The notes below the pieces were generated by a model, which worked only from the letters and a program-made list of their open reading frames with translations, was not told the DNA's origin and did not search any database. DNA of 55,922 bases from Actinomycetota bacterium (GTDB taxonomy: Bacteria > Actinomycetota > Actinomycetes > Actinomycetales > Dermatophilaceae), in assembly GCA_020161845.1 (NCBI GenBank), contig JAIUNK010000030.1:1-55922 (forward strand), in the 5' to 3' direction. A program made the position numbers and the translations under genes. Positions 18,328 through 25,825 of this stretch are shown here, one piece after another; the first letter of the stretch is position 1, and each line of letters opens with the position of its first letter.

Positions 18328-21237
18328 TCAGCCCGCGACGCGCGTCGGGCCGCCGGGCTCGTCCCCCAGTCGCCGGGCGTGTGCGCCGACGATCCCGTCG
18401 TAGCGACCCGGGGTGCAGGTCAGCAGGAGCACCTGGGCGTCGGCACCCACCAGCGAGAACGCCGCGGCCATCCGGCGCAGCCGGCGCGGGTCGGTGTAGC
18501 CGAGCGCATCGTCGATGACGACGGGCACGCCCTGGTCGGGGTCGACGAGCGTCGCGACCGCGAGCCTCGTGAGGATCGCGAGTTGTTCCTTGGCCCCGGT
18601 CGACAACGCGTCGTAGGTGATCCGCTCGCCACCGAGAATCCGGGCCTCGATGGCCAGGGCGTCGTCGACCTCGATATCCAGGTCTGGACCGTAGACCACT
18701 CGTCCCAGGCGGCGCACGGCGTCGGCGAACGGCGCGACGTATCGGCGCTGAGCCGCCGCACGGTGGCTCTGCAGGGTCTCGTGCAGAAGTCGGGCCGCCT
18801 CGGCGCGGCGTTCCACCGAGGCGAGGCGCCGCTGCGCGTGGTCCAGGTCGGTGCGCGTGGCCTCGAGTGCCTCATAACGGCCCTGCCGACCGCTCTGCTC
18901 CAGGCGCGCCTCGATGGCCAGCCGTTGGTCCCGCAGGTCGGCGACGCGGTCGCCGGCGGTGGCGACGGCCGATCTCGCGGCGTCGAGGCGGAGCTGCAGC
19001 TCGGTCACCTCGACATGACCGAGCGCCGCCATGGCGGCGGCGAGCCGCGCCCGGGCTGCGGTCCGCGTCGCGTCGACCGCCTCGACCGCAGCCGTGAGGG
19101 ACTCGTCGGGGTCGGTCCCGCGGAGTCGCTCGAGTCGGTCGCGGGCCGCGTGGAGTTCGCGGCGGGTAGCCACCAGCAGCGAGTCGGCCCGGGCATGCGC
19201 CGTCCGAGCTTGTTCCACCGCTGCGCGCAACGCTTCGTGGCGAGCCGTGCTGCCGGCCAGGTCGTCGGTCGCCGCAGCGAGAGCCTCCCGCGCGGCGGCC
19301 GGGTCGCCAGGCTCGGCGCCTTCGATGTCCGGCTCGGCGCCAGGCTCGGCGCCGTCGACGCCAGGCTCGGAGCCTTCGACGCCCGGCCCGATGTCAGCAC
19401 GCCCGGGCGGCGTTGCCCGGTCGGCCCGCGGGAGAGCCGCGAGCGCCTCCCGATCAGCGGCGAGCCGCGCTTCGGCGGCGGCCAGGTCGTCGCGGAGCCG
19501 GTCGAGGGTCGCGCCGGCGAGCAGGTCGTCGAGGCGATCCGCGGCCCGGTCCGCCCGATGCTGGGCAGCGGTTCGCTGGTCCAGCAAGGCGCGGGCCTCG
19601 ACGGCGTCGGCGGCACCGGCCGCTGCGAGCGCGTCGTCGAGCTCGCGCTGGGCCTGGGCGACGGCCTCGCCGCGAACGGCAGCACCGGCCTCCGGGTGCA
19701 CGGTCAGCGTCAGTTGCCCGGGCAGCACCAGCTGCACGGTCTCGGTCAGGCTGCGTTCATAGTCCGCCCCCGCGTCCAGGGTGAGCTCGGCCCCGTCGAT
19801 CGTGACGCGCTGGGCGCCCTCCAGGGCCCGCAGGGTCAGCCGGGCGCTGTCCGCGTCGCACTGGGATCGCGCAAGGTCCAGGCCCGTGACGGCCCGCTCC
19901 ACCCGGCGTACCGCCGCCTCGTCGAGGGAATAGCGGGCCAGCTCCGCCGCGGCCTCGCGGCGATCGATGTCGGCGCGAGCAGCCCGCTCCAGGCGTTCGG
20001 TCATGGCCGTCACCTGCGCGGCCGTCCGATCGGCCCGGTCGACGAGGTCGGCCTGCCGCACGGCGGCGGTCAGCAACTCGACCCGCGTGGCGGCCACCTG
20101 GCGCTGCGCGGCCAGGTCGGCAAGCCGCAGCTCGTCGAGCCGCAGTTCGCCGGCGAGCTCCGCGACCGCCTCGGCGTGGGCCTGCACCGTCGCGGTTCGG
20201 GTGTCGATGTCGGCGATCAGCTCCGCCCGTTCCTCGCAGCGCTCCCGCGCCCGGGCGGCGTCCCGATCGGCGGCCTCGGCCGCACCGGCAGCTTCGGCGC
20301 GCTCCGTCTCGAGGGCGGCCACGTCGACCCACCGCGCCTCCAGATCGGTCAGCTCGTCTTGGGCGTCCGCGAGGACGCGCGCCGAATCCCGAGCCCTCTC
20401 GGCGACCTGTTCGTGGGCCCGCACATCGGCGTCCACCTCGGCGACCGCGGCCTCAGCGGCGGCGGCCGCGGTCGTCGCGGCGGTCACGGCATCGAGCGCC
20501 GCGCGGTATTCACCTGTCGGCTGCCCGCGCGCGGCGGTCAGATAGCGCGCCACTTCGGCCTCGACGGCCGCTATCAGGCTCTCCGGTCCGACGGCCGGGG
20601 CGCCGGGGTCACCGTCGCCGGATAGGTCGCGGGGCGGCCGCGTCCGGTCCGCCACCCGACGCTCGGCCCGCTCGCTCGCATCGGCCGCACCCTGGTCCTG
20701 GTCCAGGCCCGTGTCGTGGTCCAGATCCAGGATCGAACCATCCGCCAGGGCGGCTTGGGCGGCGGCGTCGAGGGCCGCGGCCAGGGCGGCGCTGCCGCCT
20801 AGCTCGACCTGTGCCAGGGGCGCGGCCTGCATCAGGCGCAGGGCTCGCCACAGGGGGACATCGGTGGTCTGCGCGATGATCTCGCCGACCCGCTCGTGGG
20901 CGGCGACCCCGGTGAGCTGCTCGATCCGCGGCGCGGTCACGTGCAGCTCGGTCGCCGGCTGCCGGAACCATTGCTTGCGGTAGCGGAACCGATAGGGGCC
21001 GAAGGACAGCTCGGCCTCGATGGTGGTGGGCACGTCCCGGCCGACCGGCCGCAGCGCCAGGACGTGACGCTTGCGGCTGCTGTCCTTCTCCTCCAGGAGC
21101 ACGTCCAGCGCCTCGATCATCGTGGTCTTGCCGATCTCGTTCGGGCCCTCCAGCACGATCACGCCGTGATCGGGGAAGGCGACCTCACGATCCGTCACGC
21201 CCTTGACGTTGCTCAGCCGCAGCCGGTGGATCCTCAT
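18328..21237 (-). CDS. SbcC/Rad50-like AAA ATPase
   Basis: The product has 969 residues. Residues 31-39 are GPNEIGKTT, a Walker A loop in the context IRLSNVKG-type N-terminus (here IHRLRLSNVKGVTDREVAF). The C-terminal lobe has LSTGAKEQLAILTRLA (ABC signature) and VPVVIDDALGYTDP (Walker B). Between them lies a long Ala/Arg/Glu/Asp-rich coiled coil, interrupted near the middle by Gly/Pro/Glu repeats (GVEGSEPGVDGAEPGAEPD). I do not see a clear zinc-hook CxxC, so it is an SbcC-like SMC-family protein rather than canonical SbcC. The start ATG at 21237 overlaps the SbcD-like stop by 4 nt (ATGA), so the pair is an operon and probably one complex for DNA end processing. Confidence 0.85.
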   Translation of the reverse strand: MRIHRLRLSNVKGVTDREVAFPDHGVIVLEGPNEIGKTTMIEALDVLLEEKDSSRKRHVLALRPVGRDVPTTIEAELSFGPYRFRYRKQWFRQPATELHVTAPRIEQLTGVAAHERVGEIIAQTTDVPLWRALRLMQAAPLAQVELGGSAALAAALDAAAQAALADGSILDLDHDTGLDQDQGAADASERAERRVADRTRPPRDLSGDGDPGAPAVGPESLIAAVEAEVARYLTAARGQPTGEYRAALDAVTAATTAAAAAEAAVAEVDADVRAHEQVAERARDSARVLADAQDELTDLEARWVDVAALETERAEAAGAAEAADRDAARARERCEERAELIADIDTRTATVQAHAEAVAELAGELRLDELRLADLAAQRQVAATRVELLTAAVRQADLVDRADRTAAQVTAMTERLERAARADIDRREAAAELARYSLDEAAVRRVERAVTGLDLARSQCDADSARLTLRALEGAQRVTIDGAELTLDAGADYERSLTETVQLVLPGQLTLTVHPEAGAAVRGEAVAQAQRELDDALAAAGAADAVEARALLDQRTAAQHRADRAADRLDDLLAGATLDRLRDDLAAAEARLAADREALAALPRADRATPPGRADIGPGVEGSEPGVDGAEPGAEPDIEGAEPGDPAAAREALAAATDDLAGSTARHEALRAAVEQARTAHARADSLLVATRRELHAARDRLERLRGTDPDESLTAAVEAVDATRTAARARLAAAMAALGHVEVTELQLRLDAARSAVATAGDRVADLRDQRLAIEARLEQSGRQGRYEALEATRTDLDHAQRRLASVERRAEAARLLHETLQSHRAAAQRRYVAPFADAVRRLGRVVYGPDLDIEVDDALAIEARILGGERITYDALSTGAKEQLAILTRLAVATLVDPDQGVPVVIDDALGYTDPRRLRRMAAAFSLVGADAQVLLLTCTPGRYDGIVGAHARRLGDEPGGPTRVAG

Positions 21238-22376
21238 CGAGCCTCCGTCCGCGCCAGCCGGTAGAGCAGGGCCAGCGCATCCCCCGCGGTGGCATCGGCC
21301 GCGGCGTCGCGGCGTAGCTGGGCGACCGCGGCGCCCAGGTATCCGCCCGCGGGCAATGCCGCGAGGTCGTCCTCGCCGCAAAACACGACCAGATCCGTAT
21401 AGGCGTCCCAGGGGAAGCACCCGGCCAGCCGGTCGGCGTGCCGGTTCAAGACGTCATACAGGGCGGCGTTGTCGGCGAGCGAGAGGGTGCCGACCAGCGC
21501 GTGCCGCACCACCGTGCGATCCGCATCGGCGACGGCCGCCAGTTCGGTGTCCAGCGTGGCGATGTCGTCGCCGTTGGCGATGTCGTGCGTCCAGTCCAGG
21601 AACCGCCACCGACCGACGCGCACCGCCTCGGTGCTCACCGAGCCGTCGGCGGCCAGATCCACCACCAGCACCTCGCCCGCGGCGGTGTCCCGGAAATCGG
21701 TCACCTCGGGGGAACCGCTGTAATGCACCCGCCCGGTGCCCCCGACGGACAGCCGCGAGTGTCGGTCGCCGAGCGCGACATAGTGCACGCTGCCTGCCTC
21801 GATCGCCGCTTCCAGCGCGGCCAGCCGGATCGCCGAGGGCCCCGGCGACTCCGGCGCCAGCACGTCGATCTGGCCGTGGCCAACGAGGATGCGGCGGGTT
21901 CCGTCCGCCGCCAGGTCGGCCAGGACCTCGGCGGTCGGATCCGTCAGCGGGGCATTGGACAACAGGGGAGCCGCCAGCAACTCGACGCCAGGGGCCACCG
22001 GCGTGCCGCCCGTGACGGCGAGCACGTGCACGTTCGGGGGGCATTCCCGGCGGAACACCGGGCTGCGATAGATGGTCGCCGCGTTGTAGGCGTCATGGTT
22101 GCCCGGCAGCAGGTAGACCGGGGCCTCGATCGCGCCCAGCACGTCGAGGGTGCGCCGCACCGTCTGCGAGCTGAGCAGGTTGGAGTCGAACACGTCACCG
22201 GCGACCAGCACGAAGTCGCAGCGCCGCTCACGGGCCAGGGCGCCGAGCGCCCGGACCGCGTCCAGCCTCGCCCCGGCATAACGCGCCTGGGCCTCCCCCT
22301 GCAGGAAGTGCCGCGTCATGCCCAGCTGCCAGTCGCTGGTGTGCAGGAACCGCACTCCGGTCGCGCTCGGCGCCAC
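21234..22376 (-). CDS. SbcD/Mre11-like metallophosphoesterase (DNA repair exonuclease)
   Basis: The product has 380 residues. Calcineurin-type metal motifs appear in order: RFLHTSDWQLG, LVAGDVFDSN, LLPGNHDAYN, LVGHGQIDVL and ALGDRHSRL, the last replacing the usual GHxH with DRH. GTG 22376 gives VAPSATGVRFLHTSDW; GGAGG on the minus strand (22381-22385) lies 4 nt upstream. Longer open frame upstream is Arg/Pro-rich without homology. With the overlapping SbcC-like ATPase it should form a nuclease that opens or resects blocked DNA ends. It is transcribed divergently from the crcB pair. Confidence 0.88.
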   Translation of the reverse strand: MAPSATGVRFLHTSDWQLGMTRHFLQGEAQARYAGARLDAVRALGALARERRCDFVLVAGDVFDSNLLSSQTVRRTLDVLGAIEAPVYLLPGNHDAYNAATIYRSPVFRRECPPNVHVLAVTGGTPVAPGVELLAAPLLSNAPLTDPTAEVLADLAADGTRRILVGHGQIDVLAPESPGPSAIRLAALEAAIEAGSVHYVALGDRHSRLSVGGTGRVHYSGSPEVTDFRDTAAGEVLVVDLAADGSVSTEAVRVGRWRFLDWTHDIANGDDIATLDTELAAVADADRTVVRHALVGTLSLADNAALYDVLNRHADRLAGCFPWDAYTDLVVFCGEDDLAALPAGGYLGAAVAQLRRDAAADATAGDALALLYRLARTEAR

Positions 22377-22587
22377 GGTCCCTCCCCTCGGTCGCGTCGT
22401 CGGCGCAGCCCCACCAGCGGGTCCGTTCGATCCGATCAACGTTTTCAGGCTAGTAGGCACCTCCGACAACGCTCCGGCACGACGCACGGGCGGCGCGTCA
22501 CCGCAGGTCGCGATCGGTGCTGCCGGACTCGGCGTACGATGCCTCCAGCCGCGCCCGGCCCCTCGCCCACCCCGCCGGAAGACCCTG

Positions 22588-23061
22588 ATGCCGCCCCGAC
22601 CCCGCCCAGCGCACCCCTCGCTTCGGGGCCGCCTGAGCCCAGCCCTCCTGCTCGCCGTCGCCGCCGGGGGCACGCTAGGCACCCTGGTGCGTGCCACGGT
22701 GGCGGCCACGCTGACCGCCGCAGGCCCGCCCGTGGGCGCCGGCTGGCCGTGGGCGACCTTCGCCGTCAACATCACCGGATCCGCCCTGCTGGGTGCGCTG
22801 GTGCAGGCTCTCGCGCTGCGTGGACCCGACGAGGGGCGCCGGCGGCTGCTGCGGCTGGGCCTGGGCACGGGCCTGCTCGGGGGCTACACGACCTATAGCT
22901 CCTTCGCCGTGGAGACCGCCACCCTGGGCAGCGGCGGTCACCTGGCGCTCGCGGCGACGTACGACGCGGTGAGCCTGGCGGTCGGGTACCTCGCCGCGGC
23001 GCTGGGATTCCTGATCGCCGACGCCCACGCCCGGCGGTCTGGCCGGAGCACCACACCGTGA
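22588..23061 (+). CDS. crcB: Fluoride ion channel subunit CrcB/FluC (first of pair)
   Basis: The product has 157 residues and four membrane helices, with an N-terminal basic extension. Family text: VAAGGTLGTLVRATVAATL, WPWATFAVNITGSALLGALVQ, GTGLLGGYTTYSSFAVETATL. The ATG at 22588 gives MPPRPRPAHPSLRG; longer starts overlap the divergent sbcD promoter. The stop overlaps the second crcB start (GTGA), and in many actinobacteria two half-size genes make the dual-topology heterodimer that exports fluoride. I looked for a fluoride riboswitch between 22377 and 22587 and did not find its conserved core. Confidence 0.93.
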   Translation: MPPRPRPAHPSLRGRLSPALLLAVAAGGTLGTLVRATVAATLTAAGPPVGAGWPWATFAVNITGSALLGALVQALALRGPDEGRRRLLRLGLGTGLLGGYTTYSSFAVETATLGSGGHLALAATYDAVSLAVGYLAAALGFLIADAHARRSGRSTTP

Positions 23062-23426
23062 TCGTCCTCGTCGCACTCGCCGGCGGCCTCGGCGCGGCCT
23101 GCCGCTTCCTGATCGACTCCGCGCTGGCGGCGCGCACCCGGCGCAATTTCCCGGTGGGCACCCTGGTCATCAACGTGACCGGCTCGTTCCTGCTCGGGCT
23201 CCTCGTCGGCTGGGCGCAGCAGCACGGTCCGGGCGCCGAGCCGGCCCGCGCGGTGCTGGGCACGGGTTTTCTCGGTGGCTACACGACGTTCAGCACGGCC
23301 AGCGTCGAGCTGGTCCGGCTGACCCGAGCCGGCCGCCGGGCCGCGGCACTGGGCCTGGCCTGCGGGATGCTGGGATTCAGCGTCGCGGCAGCCGCCGCGG
23401 GCGTGGCCTGCGGCACCCGTCTGTGA
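23058..23426 (+). CDS. crcB: Fluoride ion channel subunit CrcB/FluC (second of pair)
   Basis: The product has 122 residues and four helices. Motifs are ALAGGLGAACRFLIDSAL, VGTLVINVTGSFLLGLLVG and GTGFLGGYTTFSTASVELVRL. The GTG start overlaps the previous stop by 4 nt, so the two subunits are translationally coupled at similar amounts, as expected for a heterodimeric channel. Confidence 0.94.
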   Translation: MIVLVALAGGLGAACRFLIDSALAARTRRNFPVGTLVINVTGSFLLGLLVGWAQQHGPGAEPARAVLGTGFLGGYTTFSTASVELVRLTRAGRRAAALGLACGMLGFSVAAAAAGVACGTRL

Positions 23427-23522
23427 TCCCTGCACCACTGCCCGCTCTGGTCCGCCCCGGGACAGCGGACGGCCCCGACGCCGGTGGGCGTCGGGGCCGT
23501 CGGGGGGAGGCGCCGAGGACGA

Positions 23523-24287
23523 TCAGGCCCGGCCGTAGGTGACCGCGGAACTCCAGATGCGGTGCAGGCCGGTGGTGCCGCCCGAGGACGGCGCGTCGTA
23601 CATCATCCCGTTTCCGGCGTAGATGCCGACGTGGTAGGTGCCGAAGAAGACCAGGTCTCCCGGCACCGGGTTGGAGACGTACGCCGTGGCGGCGCGCTGC
23701 GCGCCGGCCGTCCGCGGCAGGGACACACCGGCCTGGCGGAACACGTATTGCGTGTAACCGGAGCAGTCGAAGCCGCCGGTGCTGGTGCCGCCCCAGACGT
23801 AGGGGATGCCGGAGAGACCGGCCGCGATGCCGAGGACGCCGCCGGTGGCCGGGCGGTTCACGGTGGCGGGCTTGGGGGCGGGGGCGGCGTACGTCGCAGC
23901 CAGGGACGTACGCGTCGGCGTCGTCGTGGCCGCGCGAGCGGCGGTGGTCGACTGAGCAGCGGGGCGCACCCGGTTGGCCACGGCGACCGTCGTGAAGGTG
24001 CTCTTCGTCGCGGTGGCGGCGGGGGTGGCGTTGACGACCTGCATCCCGTAGGTGACCCGGGTCGTGCTGGTTCCCGAGAGGATGACGGACTCAGCGGCCG
24101 GGGCCTGGGGTGCTGCGGGGGCGGCGTTCGCGGGACCGGACAGCGCCGCCACCATGCCGCCAGCGGCGGCGACCGACGCGGTGGCCGTCACGGCCGGCCG
24201 GGCGCTGCGCGCCGCGGCGGCGGACAGGGAACGGAAGGGATTCAGGCGACCAACGGCGCGGTGGCGCCCGGCAGCGGAAGCAGACAC
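23523..24287 (-). CDS. Secreted NlpC/P60 cell-wall hydrolase
   Basis: The product has 254 residues and cleaves peptidoglycan stem peptides outside the cell. The N-terminus (basic to residue about 33, then VTATASVAAAGGMVAALSG and PANAAPA) is a signal peptide with a cleavage site near residue 55. A Thr/Ala-rich linker follows, then the NlpC/P60 domain with catalytic C175 (GGFDCSGYTQYVF) and H219 (YHVGIYAG); H242 (GLHRIW) may complete the triad. GTG 24287 is the start: GGAGAGG (24297-24303) lies 9 nt upstream, and longer frames would run into the riboswitch at 24300-24480. Expression is likely shut off by high c-di-AMP and responsive to Crp/GlxR. Confidence 0.92.
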   Translation of the reverse strand: MSASAAGRHRAVGRLNPFRSLSAAAARSARPAVTATASVAAAGGMVAALSGPANAAPAAPQAPAAESVILSGTSTTRVTYGMQVVNATPAATATKSTFTTVAVANRVRPAAQSTTAARAATTTPTRTSLAATYAAPAPKPATVNRPATGGVLGIAAGLSGIPYVWGGTSTGGFDCSGYTQYVFRQAGVSLPRTAGAQRAATAYVSNPVPGDLVFFGTYHVGIYAGNGMMYDAPSSGGTTGLHRIWSSAVTYGRA

Positions 24288-24299
24288 AGGGAATAACCT

Positions 24300-24480
24300 C
24301 TCCAGCCGCCTGCGAGGTGAGCTGTCGGGTTCGGGCTGGAGATTACTGCCCGGCCGCGGTGTGTAGGGCCGCGACTTCACCCCATGGGTCTCGCCAGAGA
24401 CCCGGGTGGGTCCCCCGCTCCTGCCGATTGCGTGGACGATATTCGAGATCCTTCAGCGGCCGGCAGGACTCGGCGCTCCG
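24300..24480 (-). promoter_or_regulatory. c-di-AMP riboswitch (ydaO/yuaA type)
   Basis: The minus strand carries the conserved core in the right order: CCGAGTCCTGCC (about 24464-24475), AGGAGCGGGGGACCCAC (24409-24425), GGGGTGAAG (24375-24383), CCGAACCCGACAGCTCACC (about 24315-24333) and TCGCAGGCGG just before the Shine-Dalgarno. These are the signature blocks of the c-di-AMP riboswitch, which in actinobacteria often precedes Rpf and NlpC/P60 wall hydrolases. The last conserved block runs into the region holding the ribosome-binding site, so ligand binding could block translation or stop transcription. The end coordinates are approximate. Confidence 0.9.
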
Positions 24481-24632
24481 CTCCAGGAGCCGCCCCAGGG
24501 GTGGGCGACGAGGTGACGCTATCCGTTCATTCGGCGCAATGTCACGTTCCCATCACGAAAGGCGTAAGGAATGGTCACGGCCGACCCAACGAACCGGCAA
24601 TCACCGCAGTTCAGGACCGTTACCCAACATGC

Positions 24633-24648
24633 TGTGAATTGAGTCACA
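24633..24648. promoter_or_regulatory. Crp/GlxR (cAMP receptor) binding site
   Basis: TGTGAATTGAGTCACA is a perfect match to TGTGA-N6-TCACA. It lies about 150 bp upstream of the riboswitch on the path of the NlpC/P60 transcript, and 51 bp from the stop of the upstream ideR-type gene. In mycobacteria and corynebacteria, Crp/GlxR controls rpf-type genes, so the pairing with a c-di-AMP riboswitch is coherent. Confidence 0.75.
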
Positions 24649-24698
24649 ACCGTGACCTTGCGGGGCTTGAGACCCGAAGAACGGGGTAGTCGGCCGGG

Positions 24699-25400
24699 TC
24701 AGATGTCCCCGTGTCGCCGGGGCACCGTCACCCAGACCTGGCCGGCGATCTCCTTGCCGACCTCTACCGCCGCGTCGCCGCTCCCGATGCGCCAGCGACC
24801 ATCCACCACCACGACATCCACCGACCGGCCCGGCACCGCACCGGCCGCCTGCAACAGCGTGAGCACCTCGCCGTCGTGCTGCACGGGTTCACCGAGCCGG
24901 CGAACCTCCACCCGGCAGGGCTCCGGCCCCGCCAACTCGGCCAGCGGGATCACCACCGAGCGCATCTCCCGCTCGGCCGTCACCCCCAACTCGTCAAGCC
25001 CGGGGATCGGGTTGCCATAGGGACTCTGCGCCCGTTCGTCGAGCAGCGCCAGGATCTTGCGCTCGACGCGGTCGCTCATCACGTGCTCCCAGCGGCACGC
25101 CTCGGCGTGCACGTGTTCGTATTCGAGTCCGATCACGTCGACCAGCAGCCGCTCCGCCAGCCGGTGCTTGCGCATCACGCGGGTGGCCCGGAGCCGGCCT
25201 TCGGGTGAGAGCAGCAGACTGCGGTCGGGCTGGACGGCGAGTAGACCGTCCCGCTCCATCCGCGCCACGGTCTGGGACACGGTCGGTCCGGAGTGCCCCA
25301 GGCGCTCGACGATGCGGGCACGCAGCACCGCCGTGCCCTCCTCTTCGAGCTCGAAGATGATCCGCAGGTACATCTCCGTCGTGTCGATCAGCTCCGTCAC
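24699..25400 (-). CDS. ideR: Iron-dependent repressor, DtxR/IdeR type
   Basis: The product has 233 residues. The N-terminal winged helix reads ELIDTTEMYLRIIFELEEEG, then SGPTVSQTVARMERDGLL. All metal ligands of DtxR are at their standard numbers: M10, C102, E105 and H106 for the primary site and H79, E83 and H98 for the ancillary site. The C-terminal SH3-like domain is present. GTG 25400 is preceded by GAGGAT (minus strand, 25407-25412) at 6 nt, a leaderless layout. It senses Fe(II) and represses iron uptake. I saw no IdeR box in its own promoter. Confidence 0.93.
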   Translation of the reverse strand: MTELIDTTEMYLRIIFELEEEGTAVLRARIVERLGHSGPTVSQTVARMERDGLLAVQPDRSLLLSPEGRLRATRVMRKHRLAERLLVDVIGLEYEHVHAEACRWEHVMSDRVERKILALLDERAQSPYGNPIPGLDELGVTAEREMRSVVIPLAELAGPEPCRVEVRRLGEPVQHDGEVLTLLQAAGAVPGRSVDVVVVDGRWRIGSGDAAVEVGKEIAGQVWVTVPRRHGDI

Positions 25401-25530
25401 CCCGACATCCTCTCAGCTCCTGCACCGTCGGTCTCCCCGGTCCGGGCGCGACCGGATCTGCCCCTCGACGGCGGCGAACTGCTCTGCTGAAGAGCCTTGC
25501 TGGGGAAAACCTTTCACTTTGGGCAAAGAC

Positions 25531-25560
25531 TTGAACTTCTGGTCGGACGTGCTTTAGCCT
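25531..25560 (+). promoter_or_regulatory. Candidate sigma-70-type promoter of a small RNA
   Basis: TTGAAC (25531-25536) and TAGCCT (25555-25560) are spaced by 18 nt in an AT-rich patch that stands out from its GC-rich surroundings. CTTTGGGCAAAG (25518-25529), with CTTTG/CAAAG arms, lies just upstream and could be a regulator site. No start codon with a ribosome-binding site follows closely. Confidence 0.5.
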
Positions 25561-25566
25561 TCAATC

Positions 25567-25722
25567 ACGCCGCGCGGACGTGGCCTAGGACCCCCGAGCT
25601 GGGTCACGCCCGCCGGTTTTGTGAAGAGGACGCTGGCGCACCCCCTGGCTGCCGGCGTCCGGACCGGGCTCACCCTGGCACCGGTCGCCGAAGGGCCGGG
25701 TCGATCATCGACCCGGCCCTTC
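25567..25722 (+). ncRNA. Candidate small RNA with two C-rich hairpins and a terminator
   Basis: Downstream of the promoter the + strand can fold GGACCC...GGGTC (about 25590-25611, with CCCCC) and GACGCTGGC...GCCGGCGTC (about 25629-25660, with CCCCC in the loop), then the perfect terminator hairpin at 25690-25722. Two C-loop hairpins plus a terminator recall the actinobacterial 6C RNA, but the C runs here are five long, so the family is not established. Citrate synthase downstream has its own leaderless promoter, which argues that this is a separate transcript. A short open frame from 25621 runs through the hairpin and lacks a ribosome-binding site. Confidence 0.45.
25690..25722 (+). terminator. 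Perfect 16-bp hairpin terminator
   Basis: The arms GAAGGGCCGGGTCGAT (25690-25705) and ATCGACCCGGCCCTTC (25707-25722) pair at all 16 positions with a single central base. There is no U tract, as is common for actinobacterial terminators. It lies 104 bp before the citrate synthase start and ends the candidate small RNA. Confidence 0.75.
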
Positions 25723-25825
25723 CGCATGTCCAGGCCCAGTACGCCCGCCGTACGACGCGCCGCGGCAGGCTCGTTGCGGTCAACCCGATACCAGAGCATC
25801 CCGCCGCGTCGGACACAATGACGAC

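Larger units (their letters stand above)
25401..25825. other. Gene-free stretch between ideR-type gene and citrate synthase
   Basis: These 425 bases hold no credible protein gene. They contain the -10-like hexamer of the ideR-type gene (25407-25412), the promoter, candidate small RNA and hairpin listed separately, and the -10-like CACAAT (25814-25819) that lies 6 nt before the citrate synthase ATG. Confidence 0.6.

Noticed and set aside
17941-20625. Open frame of 894 codons on the + strand opposite the SbcC-like gene.
   Set aside because: No domain is visible and the minus strand encodes Walker A, signature and Walker B motifs at the right spacing.
22377-22587. Fluoride riboswitch upstream of the crcB pair.
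   Set aside because: The conserved pseudoknot core of the crcB motif could not be found on the + strand; only a -10-like TACGAT near 22543 was seen.
25621-25821. 66-codon open frame between ideR-type and citrate synthase genes.
   Set aside because: It reads through a perfect terminator hairpin, has no ribosome-binding site and no recognisable content.
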